Shown here: piece after piece, positions 41,736 to 52,451 of the stretch
Numbering within the stretch: position 1 is the first letter of the stretch
How the letters are laid out: each line of letters begins with the position of its first letter
Assembly: GCF_958298935.1 (NCBI RefSeq)
Contig: NC_084923.1
Location: 32,518,501-32,582,500, forward strand
Direction: 5' to 3'
DNA length: 64,000 bases
DNA from: Phragmites australis
Lineage: Eukaryota; Streptophyta; Magnoliopsida; Poales; Poaceae
Notes under the pieces: generated by a model
The model's input: the letters and a program-made list of their open reading frames with translations, nothing else
Databases searched by the model: none
What the model was told of the DNA's origin: nothing
Translations under genes and position numbers: made by a program

Positions 41736-43180
41736 GCTAGTGCTTCTGCTTTGAGCTGGGGTCCACCAGTTCGGCATGTTGGAGTAGCCAGACCCAGGCT
41801 TCGCTGTTGAGGACGGTCGGCCCGAGGCACCCTTGGCGCAGATTCGCGCTGCCTTGGATGGCTTCCACTGGGGAGTATAGGTGAGGCACGACCAGCCTAT
41901 GACACTGCATTTCATGCCAGAGCACATGAAGTCCGGTGTCCGAGGGACTCTGAGTTTAGAAGTTTAGGCTTCGCTCTGGCTGAGATGACTCATTCGATGA
42001 ACTGCCACCACCTGGGCGATCTCCTTGTTCGGACATCCCTCCGTAGGGGCAGTGACCACGTGTGGATGATGCTTCGCTGGGCCAGCCTTCTAAGGTGTAG
42101 CCCTTAGTAGGCTTTACTTTTTTGTTTCTCTTCTTCTTTTACGCGAGGGGGGGGGGGGGAGGGAGGGGGCAGAGATGTAGCATGTTGGCCCGACATCCCT
42201 ACTCCATGTATCATGATGTTGCTGGCTAATCTTGAGTGAAGCTATGTCTCCTTTTTGTCTTGTCCATTTACTCTGTTGATACGTCAGGATTTAAAGGCTA
42301 TGGTGCTAATCTTTGAGTAGGACTTACGCGTGCAAGCCGGGTAACCTAAAGCAGCTGGAACCATCCCGAGGGTTTGGGTCGACGCCCCGGGGGTCCCAAT
42401 CCTCAGTGTCTACACTGCTTTCCTCACGACGGGCGCACTTTGTCCTTCCTCGTGATTCCCAAGGACATGTGGACCCAGGGGTGGCCACTGGTGTCTTGGT
42501 AAAGGCAGAGCCGAGGGTCCCTTCGATTCTTCTTTAGAGGCTAGTCTGAGCTCCATAGGGGTAGACGAGTGGTGGACAACATTTGAGGCTACTGGCCCAC
42601 GTGACTCCTAGCGTTTTGTTCTCCCCCGCGACCTCGATAGACTGGTGCCATCGGACATCCTTACGAACATCATGGCTCGAGTTAAGGAAGAGGATGCTGA
42701 GGAGGTTGCAGGGGCACTTGAGGAGCTGGATTTTATAGCCTTCGACTCATACCCTTTACAGGCGGAACCCTTAGCTCCTCGGGTTCGAGGGGATTCTATT
42801 TTTAATAGGTCTTCACGCCCGGGGTACCCGTGTTGTTGCTCCATGCACCGGTATTGGTCTTGCCACGAAGCAGGTGGCTCTAGAAGCCAAGGCCAGTCCT
42901 CTTCGGCTCGTTGTACTTCTGGAAGATGTGGCAGTCTGGCGCACTTGTTAGGCCTAGATTGACTATATGGCATATGGCCAAGTGTGACTTCTATACATAT
43001 GATGCATGAATAATAAAGTAATGTGCTGATTTTACTCCTCGCCTTTTGCTCACACCTATACCCTGGAGGTTCTCCCTTTCCATGCCCCCCTCGCACTCTG
43101 TGGATATTGGTGGTCGGAGGGTACGATAGTAGGAACACCTAGGTGTCTTAGGTGCGGAAGGAGCGAGTGATCCTTGGTAT
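41736..43180. other. Tat element spacer, no gene
   Basis: Non-coding part of the Tat element between antisense ORF and minisatellite. It contains a G-rich homopolymer near 42147-42170. Short open frames on both strands show no family resemblance. Confidence 0.4.
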
Positions 43181-43189
43181 TGGTGACTA

Positions 43190-43745
43190 AGTGCATTTGC
43201 TGGGACCGCAACGCGACCAATGCATTTGCTTTCGAGGTGGCACAGGGTTTGGACCTCAATTTGACCAAGGCTGATAAGTTCGAAGTGGTGAAGGGTTTGG
43301 ACCTCAATGTGGCCAAGGCTAATGCTTTCGAGGTGACGAAGGGTTTTTACCTTAACGTGACTGAGGCTGATGCCTTTGGGTGGTGGAGGGTTTGGACCTT
43401 GACACGACCGAGGCTGATGCCTTCGGGTGGCAGAGGGTTTGGACCTCAACATGACCGAGGTTGATGCCTTCGAGGTGAAAGAGGGTTTTGACCTCTATGT
43501 GACCAAGGCTGATGCATTTTAGGTGGCAGAGGGTTTCGACCTCGACGCGACCGAGGCTAATGCCTTTGAGGTGGCGAAGGGGTTTAACCTAGTGGAGGTT
43601 TTGACCTCGATGCGACTGAGGCTAATGCCTTCGAGGTGGTGGAGGGTTTTTACCTTGATGCGACCGAGGCTGATGCCTTTGGGTGGTGGAGGGTTTTTAC
43701 CTCGACGCGATCGAGGCTGATGCCTTATAGGTGGCGGAGGGTTCT
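43190..43745. repeat. 48-bp minisatellite, ~11 units, coding-phase in part
   Basis: Degenerate units of mostly 48 bp, recognisable by GCTGATGCCTTCGAGGTGG and GAGGGTTTGGACCTC. In the first three units the plus frame gives a 16-residue repeat (GLDLN(L/V)(T/A)KA..FEV.K). Later units have indels of about 1 bp that shift the frame. Such arrays are common between pol and the 3' LTR of Tat elements. Confidence 0.8.
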
Positions 43746-44421
43746 GGTGCTTGTTATGTTGTATGTGGCATTATTGAGAAGAGATTTATCGTAGTTTCGA
43801 TGTTTACTGTTACCAGAAAATAGCTGATTGTAGCTAGTGATATGACTACCTTTAGCGCATGCTGAACTAAGGACTTTTGTACACAATGTAAGGGTCAAAG
43901 GTAAATAGCGATGCTGAACTTTGAAAGTGCTGGTGGGTGGGCGTAGCTTTCACGAATCAGGCCTTCTTTTTGATGGCTGCATCAAGGCTCGACAGAGGCG
44001 AAGCCATCTGGAGCCCTGAGGTGGTGAGATCTTCTCACATTTTTCTAGCATAGGGACATGATGGTGCGCAATGAAGGCAGTGTGCCTAACTCTAGTGGAA
44101 TTGGTCTGATACGCAGGCCAACTTCATCGTGGGCCCTATATGTCAGTGACCATGCCATAGGGTGGGGTGATACCAGGGGACTTGTCTCCGTCTGACTTTT
44201 GGGGTCTTGCGCCTGCTACCCTGGCATGCACTGGAAGTAATTGGGGCACTAACTGTGATGGGACGTGTGCACAAAAAACTGGGGCATTTATGTGGCAGCG
44301 TGTTCCTGAGGTGGAATTGGACTCATTGTGACCAGGCTTTATAAGCAATGCTCGTCCTTGTGACCCTAATGGCCTTGAGTAAGACAAGTTTTCTTTTTTC
44401 ACAACTTATCTCATAGCTCCC

Positions 44422-44802
44422 ATGGCGTCGCCACCCACTCCATGTGTAAATGGCCGGGGTGAATCACTATTGATGCCAGTGCCGGCTCCCCTGGCCGCGT
44501 CACCACAGAGGGCGGACGATCTCAGGGGCCTGCTCACTAAACTAGAGTCGGCCGCCATCAAGTTGTCATCCCTATAGAGGGGGCCACCTCCCATTGCTCC
44601 AACCCAATCTCCGACTGGAGTGGTTGCTCCTATTGAGATTGTTAACATCTCCAATGATGAAGAGGAGATAGACTGGGATCTCTTGGAGAAGGAGATCGAC
44701 GAGGAGGAGAAGGAAGGGGAGAAGGCGAAGGAAGAGGCCAAGGAGGTGTACCCCTGTTCCTTTTTGTCCTTCGACGACGCCCACTACTACATCAACCTCT
44801 GA
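44422..44802 (+). pseudogene. Second antisense ORF of the Tat element, acidic
   Basis: A plus-strand frame from ATG 44422 (MASPPTPCVNGRGESLL) to the stop at 44802, with one internal TAG near 44575. The C-terminal half is very acidic and then Lys/Glu-rich (NISNDEEEIDWDLLEKEI, EEEKEGEKAKEEAKE), ending FDDAHYYINL. It is separated by ~2.7 kb from the first antisense ORF. No family recognised. It may be an exon of the same antisense transcript, or chance in a biased sequence. Confidence 0.35.
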
Positions 44803-45129
44803 GGTAGGGCACCACGTCTGAAGCGCCTACGCTGGCCTTATGGCCTTGTAGTCCATTGGATTTTTTCCTTTTTGTGTTTTGTCCTTTGGGTTGCTTATGA
44901 GGCCAGGTGATCAAAGGGGTACCATGCGCGTGGAAGCCCCTTTTGGATGTAAGGCCCACCGGTCGAATATATTTCTCAAGATATTCTTCCCCCAACTGAT
45001 ACTGTAGCGAGGCTCTGTCAGTTCCCTGCTTACACATAGTATCTACAGAGTGCTTTTGCATTCCAGGTGTGCTCAAGGGGGCCCCCGTCAATGTCTGCCA
45101 AGTGATAGGAGCCTGGCCTGTTGGACGCA

Positions 45130-46374
45130 AGGACATGGTAGGGGTCTTCCCATTTGTTTTGGAGTTTTCTCGGAGCCAGCATGCGTCGGAGGAATAGATC
45201 TTTGAGCCTGAAAGTTCACTGCATGACCTTAGGATTGTACCAAGCCTTGGTCTCGGCGATGTAGCGATTGAGGTTCTAGATATTATGAATCCTCTTTCCC
45301 CTGTGGTTTTTTGTAAGTGAACTCGGAGGGAGCGTCCCTTGATTTATATTGGAGTCATGGCTTCGTCGCTGAATAGGAGATGAAAGGGGATAAACCCAGT
45401 GGGACGGTGACTGTAGTACGGAGGGACCACAACACCTTTGGGTGGTCTTCAACCCATATGCCTTTTGTGAAGTCGATGAGATGTAGGTTTAGTCCGAAGA
45501 GGATGTTGCTATTGGCACACTCAACCGCCCTGTTGGATTATGGGTGCTGAATCGCGGTGAACCACATCTCAATGCCGTGGTCGGCACAGAACTCCCGAAA
45601 TGGGCCAGAGGCAAACCACGTCCCATTGTCGACGGTGAGGTGCCATGGGACGCCGAAGCAGCATATGATGTTTTTCCTGAATAATTTCTAGACATTGTTG
45701 GTTGTGGTTGTTGTGAGGGGCTCAGCTTAGATCCATTTGGAGAAGTACTCCAAGACCACGACTGCATACTGGAGGTATCCTTTGGCGCAAGGGAATGCCC
45801 CAATTAAGTCCACCCCCAGCATGCCAGGGGCCAAATGAGAGCGATTGGCTGTAGTGGGGTCAGAGGATGATGGCTTCATCATCCCATCCAATGGCATCCT
45901 TGGCAAGTGCGGATGACTCCTTGGAGTCGGTCATGATAGTGGGCCAATATAGCCCCTAGCAAAGTGCTTTTCCTATGAGGGCGTGGGACGCGAGGTGGCT
46001 GCCACAAAGCCCCTCGTGAATCTATCTTAGGAGGTCACCCCCTACTCCTTAGTGACACATCAGAGGATGGGGCTATAGACTTAGACCTTGTAAAGGGCTC
46101 CATCCACTAGGAGGTAGCCCCTGGCAGGTTGTTGAATATGACGGAGCTTGAACAGGTCGTCAGAATGCTTCATTCCCTTTAGGAAGGAAAGGAGGGAGGC
46201 CCTCCAATCTAGAGGCCCAATGGGTAGGACAACGGTGGTGGCCTTGTCGGAGTTACCCATTGTCGACTTATGGAGGACTTCGAAGAAGGCCCTCGAAGGA
46301 AGGACTCCGCTTCCGACGGTGGCCTTTTCCAGGCTGTCTGCCTGGTGGTTGTCCGTGAGGGGAATGCTTCGCAC
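45130..46374 (-). pseudogene. Tat integrase region and RNase H-integrase linker
   Basis: Minus strand. The linker frame is 46081-46374 (ends RGYLLVDGALYKV, the segment preceding the zinc-binding domain). A degraded zinc-binding domain lies at 45850-46080. The catalytic core includes GVDLIGAFPCAKG, then VDNGTWFASGPFREFCADHG near 45590-45640, and HP(Q)SN near 45540. Several stops and a frame change make it non-functional. Confidence 0.75.
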
Positions 46375-46383
46375 TGAGATGCC

Positions 46384-47100
46384 TTAGAAGAACCCTTTGG
46401 CCTTGCGGATAGCTTCGAGGTACTTCAACAGCTCCGGATGCCGAACCTGGAAAATCTTATCAACATGTCCGGCAACAACATGTGAGTCTGTTTTGACAAT
46501 GATCTTGGCGGCCCCTAAGGCCCAAGCCTTGCGGAGCCCCGAGAGGACGGCCTCATACTCAGTGATGTTTTTGGTTGCCTTGAACTCCAAGTGGGCTGCG
46601 AATGCCGCCTGCTGGTCAGTCAAGGAGATGAGGATAGCTCCGGCCCCTGCGCCGCTAGACCTGTATGTTTCGTCAGCGTATACCATCCATATATCTTGAG
46701 GAGGGGTCTCTGGGAGCCCTGCAGATGAGGGAGTCCATTCAGCGATGAAGTCAGCTAGGACCTACGACTTGATGGCCGTACGAGCCACGAATTGCACAGC
46801 ACCAGCTATTGATGAAAGAAAATATCTTCCATGAAAGTGGGCGAGGAAGTAGTGCCGAAGCTTGTAGGAGGCCATCAGAAATGCATATGCCACCTTTTTG
46901 AGCTGTGTGTAGCGCGTCTTGGCCTCGGCTTGGGCCTAAAAAATGTAGTAAACCACCCTCTAGATAGAATGACCTTCCTTGTCCTCCTCCCATATGAGTA
47001 CGACGCTTACAACGGAGGTGGAGGCGAAGGCAGATAGGTGCAAGAGGAGCCCCTCGCCAGGAAGGTATATCGAGCATCTTGAGGTTGGAAAGGTGGGCCT
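46384..47100 (-). pseudogene. Tat RNase H domains (ancestral plus second, archaeal-like)
   Basis: The second RNase H is one open frame, 46384-46686: VYADETYRSSGAGAGAIL, then EFKATKNITEYEAVLSGL and KIIVKTDSHVVAGHV. Its first catalytic residues appear altered from the usual D-G pair (ADET). Between this and the RT, about 46700-47080, a degraded first RNase H and connection is seen (VARTAIKS, VLADFIAEWTPSS). Two RNase H domains are characteristic of Tat elements. Confidence 0.75.
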
Positions 47101-48000
47101 TGAGGGCCTCGAAGGTGTCCTAACACTTCGTCATCCACATGTATGGCCCAGAGCCCCTCAACGTTTTGAACAACAAAAGGTTGTGCTTGGCGGACTTGGT
47201 AAGGAAACGACTAAAAGCTGCCAGAAGATCAGCCAGACGCTGGACCCCCTTTGAGCTAGTGGGGGTGCCATCTTCATGATGGCATGGATTTTTCCAGGGT
47301 TAGCCTAGATGCCTCACCGGGAGATGAGGCATCTAGGCTAACCCCAGTGATTTTCCAGCTTTAGCACCGAAGACGCACTTCTCTGTGTTAAGTCACATGC
47401 TAGTGACCCGGAGGTTATTGAAGGTTTCTTGTAGGTCCGCAACGTGGTCGGCTTGAAGCTTTCTTTTAATGACTATGTCATCTACATAGGCCTCCATATT
47501 GCGGCCTAACTGTTGTTGCTAGATTTTTCGTAGTAGGTGGGAGAAGGTAGCTCCTACATTTCGGGGGCAAATAGGCATCCGAATGTAACAGTACACTCTG
47601 AAGGGGGTAATGAAGCTGGTCTTGGCCTCGTCCTTAGCAACCTTCTACACCTGATGGTATCCTGAGTACGCATCCAGGAAGCTCACCAACTCATAGCCAG
47701 TGGGTACGGGTCTCACGGGCAGGCTTTGTTGAGCGCCATGAACTCAATGCACATGCACCATTTCCCATTAGGCTTGTTGACCAGGATGGGATTTAACAGC
47801 CACTCCAAATGGATGACTTCCCAAATAACATCGGTCTCTAGTAGCTTCTGGACCTCCTTCTTTGCGGCCTCTATTTGCTCGATGGACAGCTTGGGACTCC
47901 CCTATCATCCAAGTTAGGCCTATAGGTCAACCTGGAGGGCATGCTCAATGATATGGCGATCGACTCCGGTGAGGTCCTGCGGAGACCATGCAAATACATT
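47101..48000 (-). pseudogene. Tat reverse transcriptase, broken
   Basis: Minus strand. GYELVSFLDAYSGYHQ lies near 47650-47700. The catalytic AYVDDIVIK is intact (YVDD codons at 47477-47488) but preceded by a stop. LNTEKCVFGAKAGKSLG near 47345-47400 is the segment that precedes the thumb. The frame is destroyed by stops and by the inverted duplication at 47297-47344. Confidence 0.8.
47297..47344. repeat. Perfect 20-bp inverted repeat (hairpin) inside the Tat RT
   Basis: Arms 47297-47316 and 47325-47344 (GGGTTAGCCTAGATGCCTCA and its exact reverse complement) with an 8-nt loop, CCGGGAGA. The right arm is the expected coding sequence; the left arm replaces it. Confidence 0.95.
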
Positions 48001-48329
48001 GGAGTCCCTTAGTATGGCTATGAGCTTGGCTTATTGCTCTAAAGTGAGGTGTAACCCAATTTGGAAAGCTCAGTCGGGGTTCCCTACTTGCAATATTACG
48101 TGCTTGATGTCCCCCTCCAGTCAAGGCTTCAGAGGGACCAAGTGTTCGAGGCATGTCGAAGAGGGATCTTTAATGGGGCCTTCAGCCACATTATGCACGT
48201 GGTGGCTATCGAGAGGGGCGGGGTGCCCATACTCGATGCGCCTAGCCAAGTATTAATCGCCGTATATGGAGATCAGCCCTTGGGGCCTAGGTATCTTCAT
48301 GCAGAGGTAATTGTGATGGGAGACTACTC

Positions 48330-48620
48330 CAAACTTGTTTAGAGTTCCCCAGCCTAGGATGACATTGTATGTGTAGCCTAGTGGCCACGACGTCGAAGGT
48401 GATCATCTTGGTCCACATAGCAGAGCCTTTGCTGAAGGCGGCTGGTAGCTCTATCCAGCCCAAGGAATCGAGGGGAGCCCCATTGAACCCTTGAAGGGGC
48501 CTCTAGGCTGGAGAGAGCCAGCTCTGTGGAATGCGGAGCTAGTTGAAAGCATGTACGAAGAGGATATCTATAGAGCTTCCTCCATCGATCAGCACCAGTG
48601 TGTCGGTATGGGGGAAGTTT
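48330..48620 (-). pseudogene. Tat aspartic protease remnant
   Basis: Minus strand. IDGGSSIDILFVHAF at 48551-48598 matches the Tat protease active site (D-G-G-S-S). GYTYNVILGWGTLNK at about 48340-48385 matches the downstream YN.ILGR-type motif. At least one stop lies between them. Confidence 0.75.
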
Positions 48621-48799
48621 ACTCCCATAGTGTCATCGTGGGAGAAGGTTACATGGGCTTCGGCCCATCCATGTACTTAGTGGTGGATGCTGGTGGCTCT
48701 GACATGGTTGACCCCACGTGCATAGTGTCCCGCCGCTATTGCTTCGAGGAGCCACTAAAGGGTCCTCCTCCTATTATGGCTAGGACCACCCACCTAGCA

Positions 48800-50247
48800 T
48801 GATTCCCTTCGTCGATGTGCTACTCCATGGGTAGCGGTGGAGGCAGAGGCAGAGCTAGCGGGGAAGGGTTTTGCAAGGCTAGATGATCAATCTAGTGGCC
48901 TGCTGCTAGCCTACAATCTCCACACTGCTCGTCGCTGGCCCTATCCCTTGGCGTGTGTGCTGCCTACCTCTCGAGGTACTCCTCTTGAAAGGTGATGAGG
49001 GTCCAGCAATCTTCGATGTTGTGGGCTCGTTCTGCCTCGTGCAGAGTGCACCAGTATCCTTCGTCTAACTGCTGGCCTGGGGTTCACTGCTGCTTGAGGA
49101 AGGCTCTAGAGCACCCTTGGCCGCACCCCCTAGAACAGGGCAAGCTTGGAGCTCCTCGGGTTTGAGCGATGTTGTGGATGCCACGCTGTTATTTTTACTG
49201 GGGCTTGCCCGCCCTGAAGCCCTTAGCTTCCTTGGAGCCCCTTTTTACCAATGGAGGTGGCAGGGCATGCGAGGACCCCACTTGGGAGGTTGGCTTCTCA
49301 GGCTCAACGCAAGGGGTCATCGTGACATGCACGATCTCCTGACGGAGCCGCTCCTCCTTTGCATGTGTATTTTCCTCAAACTTGCACATGAGGGTGCTTA
49401 CTGAGCGCACCAGGAATCAATGAGGTCGATCAAAGAGAGGCCTGGTGGCCAGACCTTTGGTGGCGGTGTCAATGACTGATGACTCTAAAATGCCTTTTAC
49501 CTGGGCCTTGGTTTGGGCGAACCTTCAAAAGTACCGTCGGAGGGTCTCACCGGGCTATTGCTTAATGGCATACAGGCTCCCGGAGGTCATCGGCTCGATG
49601 AAGGTGCGCTGAAAGTGGTTGCAGAAGATGTCCCTGAGCTGGGCCCAGGCGTAGAGAGACCCAGGCTCCAGTGCCCAGAACCATCGAAGAGCTACTCCCT
49701 CTAGAGCGAGAGGAAAGCACTTGGCCATGGTGGCCTACACGCCTCCATTGGCTTCGATGGTGAGGGCTAATGCGCGAGTGAACTCCTCTAGGTCTGAATC
49801 GCCTTTTGATTTAGGTAGCTTGGGTGTCCAGAATCCGTCTAGGAAGGGTACGGCCTACATGTCCACCTAAAGGGGTGAGTTAGAGTTGACGTGCAAGGCC
49901 TCGCACTGATGGGCCCAAGTCTCCACAGCATGTTGGTTAACCACAGATGCTGCACGGTGATGATGCGTCATGACATTGAAGCCCTCCCTAGGCCCCAGAG
50001 CCTGGGCTAGCGCAACATTGGCCATTATGGGAACTAGCATAGGTATGTCGGTAGGTGGTTGTGCAGCCCTTAGGGCCACCTGCAGCTCCTCCAGCTGAGC
50101 CCGGAGGGCCACCACGTGCGATTGGTGGTCGGCCATGGCAGCTTCTGTGGTCGTGGCCTCAGCCGCAGCTCCATGGGATGCAGCATGGTCCGCACCATGT
50201 TGCTGCTGAAGGGCCTCCAGAATGGTGGGGCCCCTATAATCAGCCAT
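48800..50247 (-). pseudogene. Tat gag, broken
   Basis: Begins at ATG 50245-50247 (MADYRGPTILEALQQQHG), open to about 49867. It continues in other frames: FLDGFWTPKLPKSKGDSD, then MAKCFPLALEGVALRWFWAL near 49680-49730 (the Retrotrans_gag core), then YAIKQ.PGETLRRYF. The C-terminal third has a partly preserved CTLHEAERAHNIEDC zinc-knuckle-like segment near 49010-49060. Multiple stops. Confidence 0.75.
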
Positions 50248-50455
50248 GCAAGGGTCATTTCCGAATCGCCGGTGGCCACAATGCCCTCATTTCGGCTAGC
50301 TGAGGGGCTGGCATTGGCGTAGCATGAGCTTGGTTGTAGAGGTCATGTGGACTTTTGCACTGGTGTGGCCGGGGAGTCGGTCGCCTGGGCTGCCACCCTG
50401 ATAGTTTTTCTTCTTTGGCAGCATCCTACCTCTCCTAGTGCTTCTACACTTATTC

Positions 50456-50477
50456 TCTCTCCATGGATGGCGTCAGC
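50456..50477 (-). other. Primer-binding site of the Tat element
   Basis: On the minus strand, directly after the 5' LTR, TGACGCCATCCATGGAG resembles the TGGCGCC-type primer site of plant Gypsy elements; the apparent changes are all G to A. It confirms minus-strand orientation. The tRNA is not assigned. Confidence 0.5.
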
Positions 50478-51030
50478 TGTTGGTGAAAGAAAATGTCTTC
50501 CACGAACAAAGAGAGGCATGAACCAACTCACACATGTGATTCAAGCTTGGAGGAGAAGTGGAGAACATATAAGTGCCTAAAGTTCTTAGGGAAAAATCTG
50601 TGTCCTTTAGCTTGGTGGCCAAGGGTCAATATTTATACTTATATTTAGAGTGTAAATGTACAAACGTGCCCAAATGAGGCCGGTAGACATACAAGTTCTT
50701 TTCTGTACTAGCGGCAGGTCGTCTATACCGGCGCCGCACTATACTAACATGTCTAGCGGCCACCACTTTCACTAGCATGTCAGGCGACAACCACGTGATG
50801 GGTATTAAATGTCGGTCACTTCACTGCAAGTGCGGGGTGGCCTACGGACCCCTCTTGGTTTATCTTTCTGAAGGACCGATGGCTCTGGGGGTCTGGAGGG
50901 CTCCAAAAGTATGGCCTCTAGGACCCCTCCAGAGCCATGGGGTCCCAGAGGGGTCCTGAGCCTAATGGTCCTCAGGCCTAGACTGATAGAGCCAAGGGGC
51001 ATTGGGGGTCCTGGATGGCGACCCCCAACA
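50478..51030 (-). repeat. 5' LTR of the Tat element (553 bp)
   Basis: Direct repeat of 37878-38540 with the same ends, but with only about two of the 28-bp units and a ~55-bp deletion. Flanked on the right by ACTAT. Confidence 0.9.
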
Positions 51031-51035
51031 ACTAT

Positions 51036-51378
51036 ATTGATATTAATCACCAAAACACACTAACCCTATGCAAGGTCCATTGATCTTTCAACGAGACCGT
51101 GCTCTACTAACTATTAGCTCAATACTACAAAGCACACTATCACTGCTGGTTCAAAACTAGCATCACTACCAGTTTTTGAATGACAGTGAATTAGTGGCAG
51201 TGATAATAATGGATTACCACTACTGGCTCTGGAACTGGCAGTGATAATCTATCCACATGTGCAAAAATACTCTACCATGAACTCTTCGCCATGGGGATCT
51301 GTCTCAAGTTTGATTTCAATATAATTTTGTAGCAAAATATCAATCAACATTAGAATAATGTTCCCTATGGTGCAAAAC
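51036..51378. repeat. End of the split Copia LTR followed by a CACTA-like subterminal repeat relic
   Basis: 51036-51057 completes the Copia-type LTR (ATTAATCACCAAAACA). From about 51130 to 51250 there are alternating ATCACTGCTGGTTC, AACTGGCAGTGATAA and CACTACTGGCTCTGG motifs in both orientations, typical of CACTA subterminal arrays with an ACTGGCAGTGAT core. The family differs from the relic at 11.4 kb. AAAAC at 51374-51378 would be the left target site of the following Tekay element. Confidence 0.4.
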
Positions 51379-52451
51379 TGTGAGGAACCGTCCAGATAAT
51401 ATTCAAATTAATCATAAAATCATTTGTGTAATCACAACTACAATGATTATCCATAATATCACCCTGGTAGTCCTAGCATGTGTTTTGTGCCCAAGATCGG
51501 AACACACACCTTTACAACAAGCACATCATCACAAGACATAACAAAGAACGAGTAATTAAATTAAGTCACAATTCTTTAAGTAGATTAACCTTACAACAAA
51601 AGCATAAACCGAACATTGTTAGAGTAACTACACAGCGGAAAGAGTTACATAACGACAAAAGATGGGTATCGCCATTGCCCTAAGGTGCCACCCCAAAATA
51701 ACAACACTTGAGTAGAATGGCATTACTCCTGCCCATTGCCAACATCGATGGGCGTAAAGTAGCCAAAGACTAAACCTTCATCATATGAAAAGCAAACAAA
51801 GCACGCGAGTAGAAAGGTACTTGCAAGACTTAATCCATAATGGACATTTATAAATAGCCCGACTCCAAAGATAATGCAATTTGGATAATTAGCAAGGACT
51901 CAGCCACAAGGTTAAGTGAATTTCATATGCAAGAGCAATTTCGACTCAAGTGTAAGCATATAGAGCTAACCATAAACAACCTTCTATCCTCACATTACCA
52001 TACCATAATTATAACTTGAACCATATCAAAGCTTCAACAACATCACCATACATTTCCTAACATACCATCACAACCACAACCGAAACTCTACGATTGATGG
52101 AAATGAACAGAAGTGTGCTCATAACTGAGAGCGCGACAATTCAAATTGTTTTACACCCTGTAGGGGGGGTACTCCATTAGCCACATGACTTGAGGACCAT
52201 ACGGTTTGCGTGACCACATAGGTCCACATAAAGGGGTACTCATGTCAACCTTTCCCAAATAAGCCCTAACCATTTGAACATGTTCCTCGACAAGAGGGGG
52301 TCATCTAGAACTACTTCCAGAGCAAACTAGATACCCTTTCCAAACCTATTATGCTGACAACACCTGAGACTAGCATGGTAAAAGATCACAGCTACATAAG
52401 TTATTTGGCTCATCCGTCCCATATACGGATACGTGTTAAGTACAGACAAGT

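Larger units (their letters stand above)
37878..51030 (-). mobile_element. Tat-lineage Ty3/gypsy retrotransposon, 13.15 kb, complete with target duplication
   Basis: LTRs at 37878-38540 and 50478-51030 share TGTTGG...CCAACA ends and are flanked by the identical 5-bp duplication ACTAT (37873-37877 and 51031-51035). The coding strand is minus: gag, protease, RT, RNase H, second RNase H, integrase from right to left. A second RNase H after the first, and an antisense ORF between pol and the 3' LTR, are hallmarks of the Tat lineage. All minus-strand frames are broken by stops and frameshifts, so the copy is inactive. About 6.5 kb separates integrase from the 3' LTR. Confidence 0.92.
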
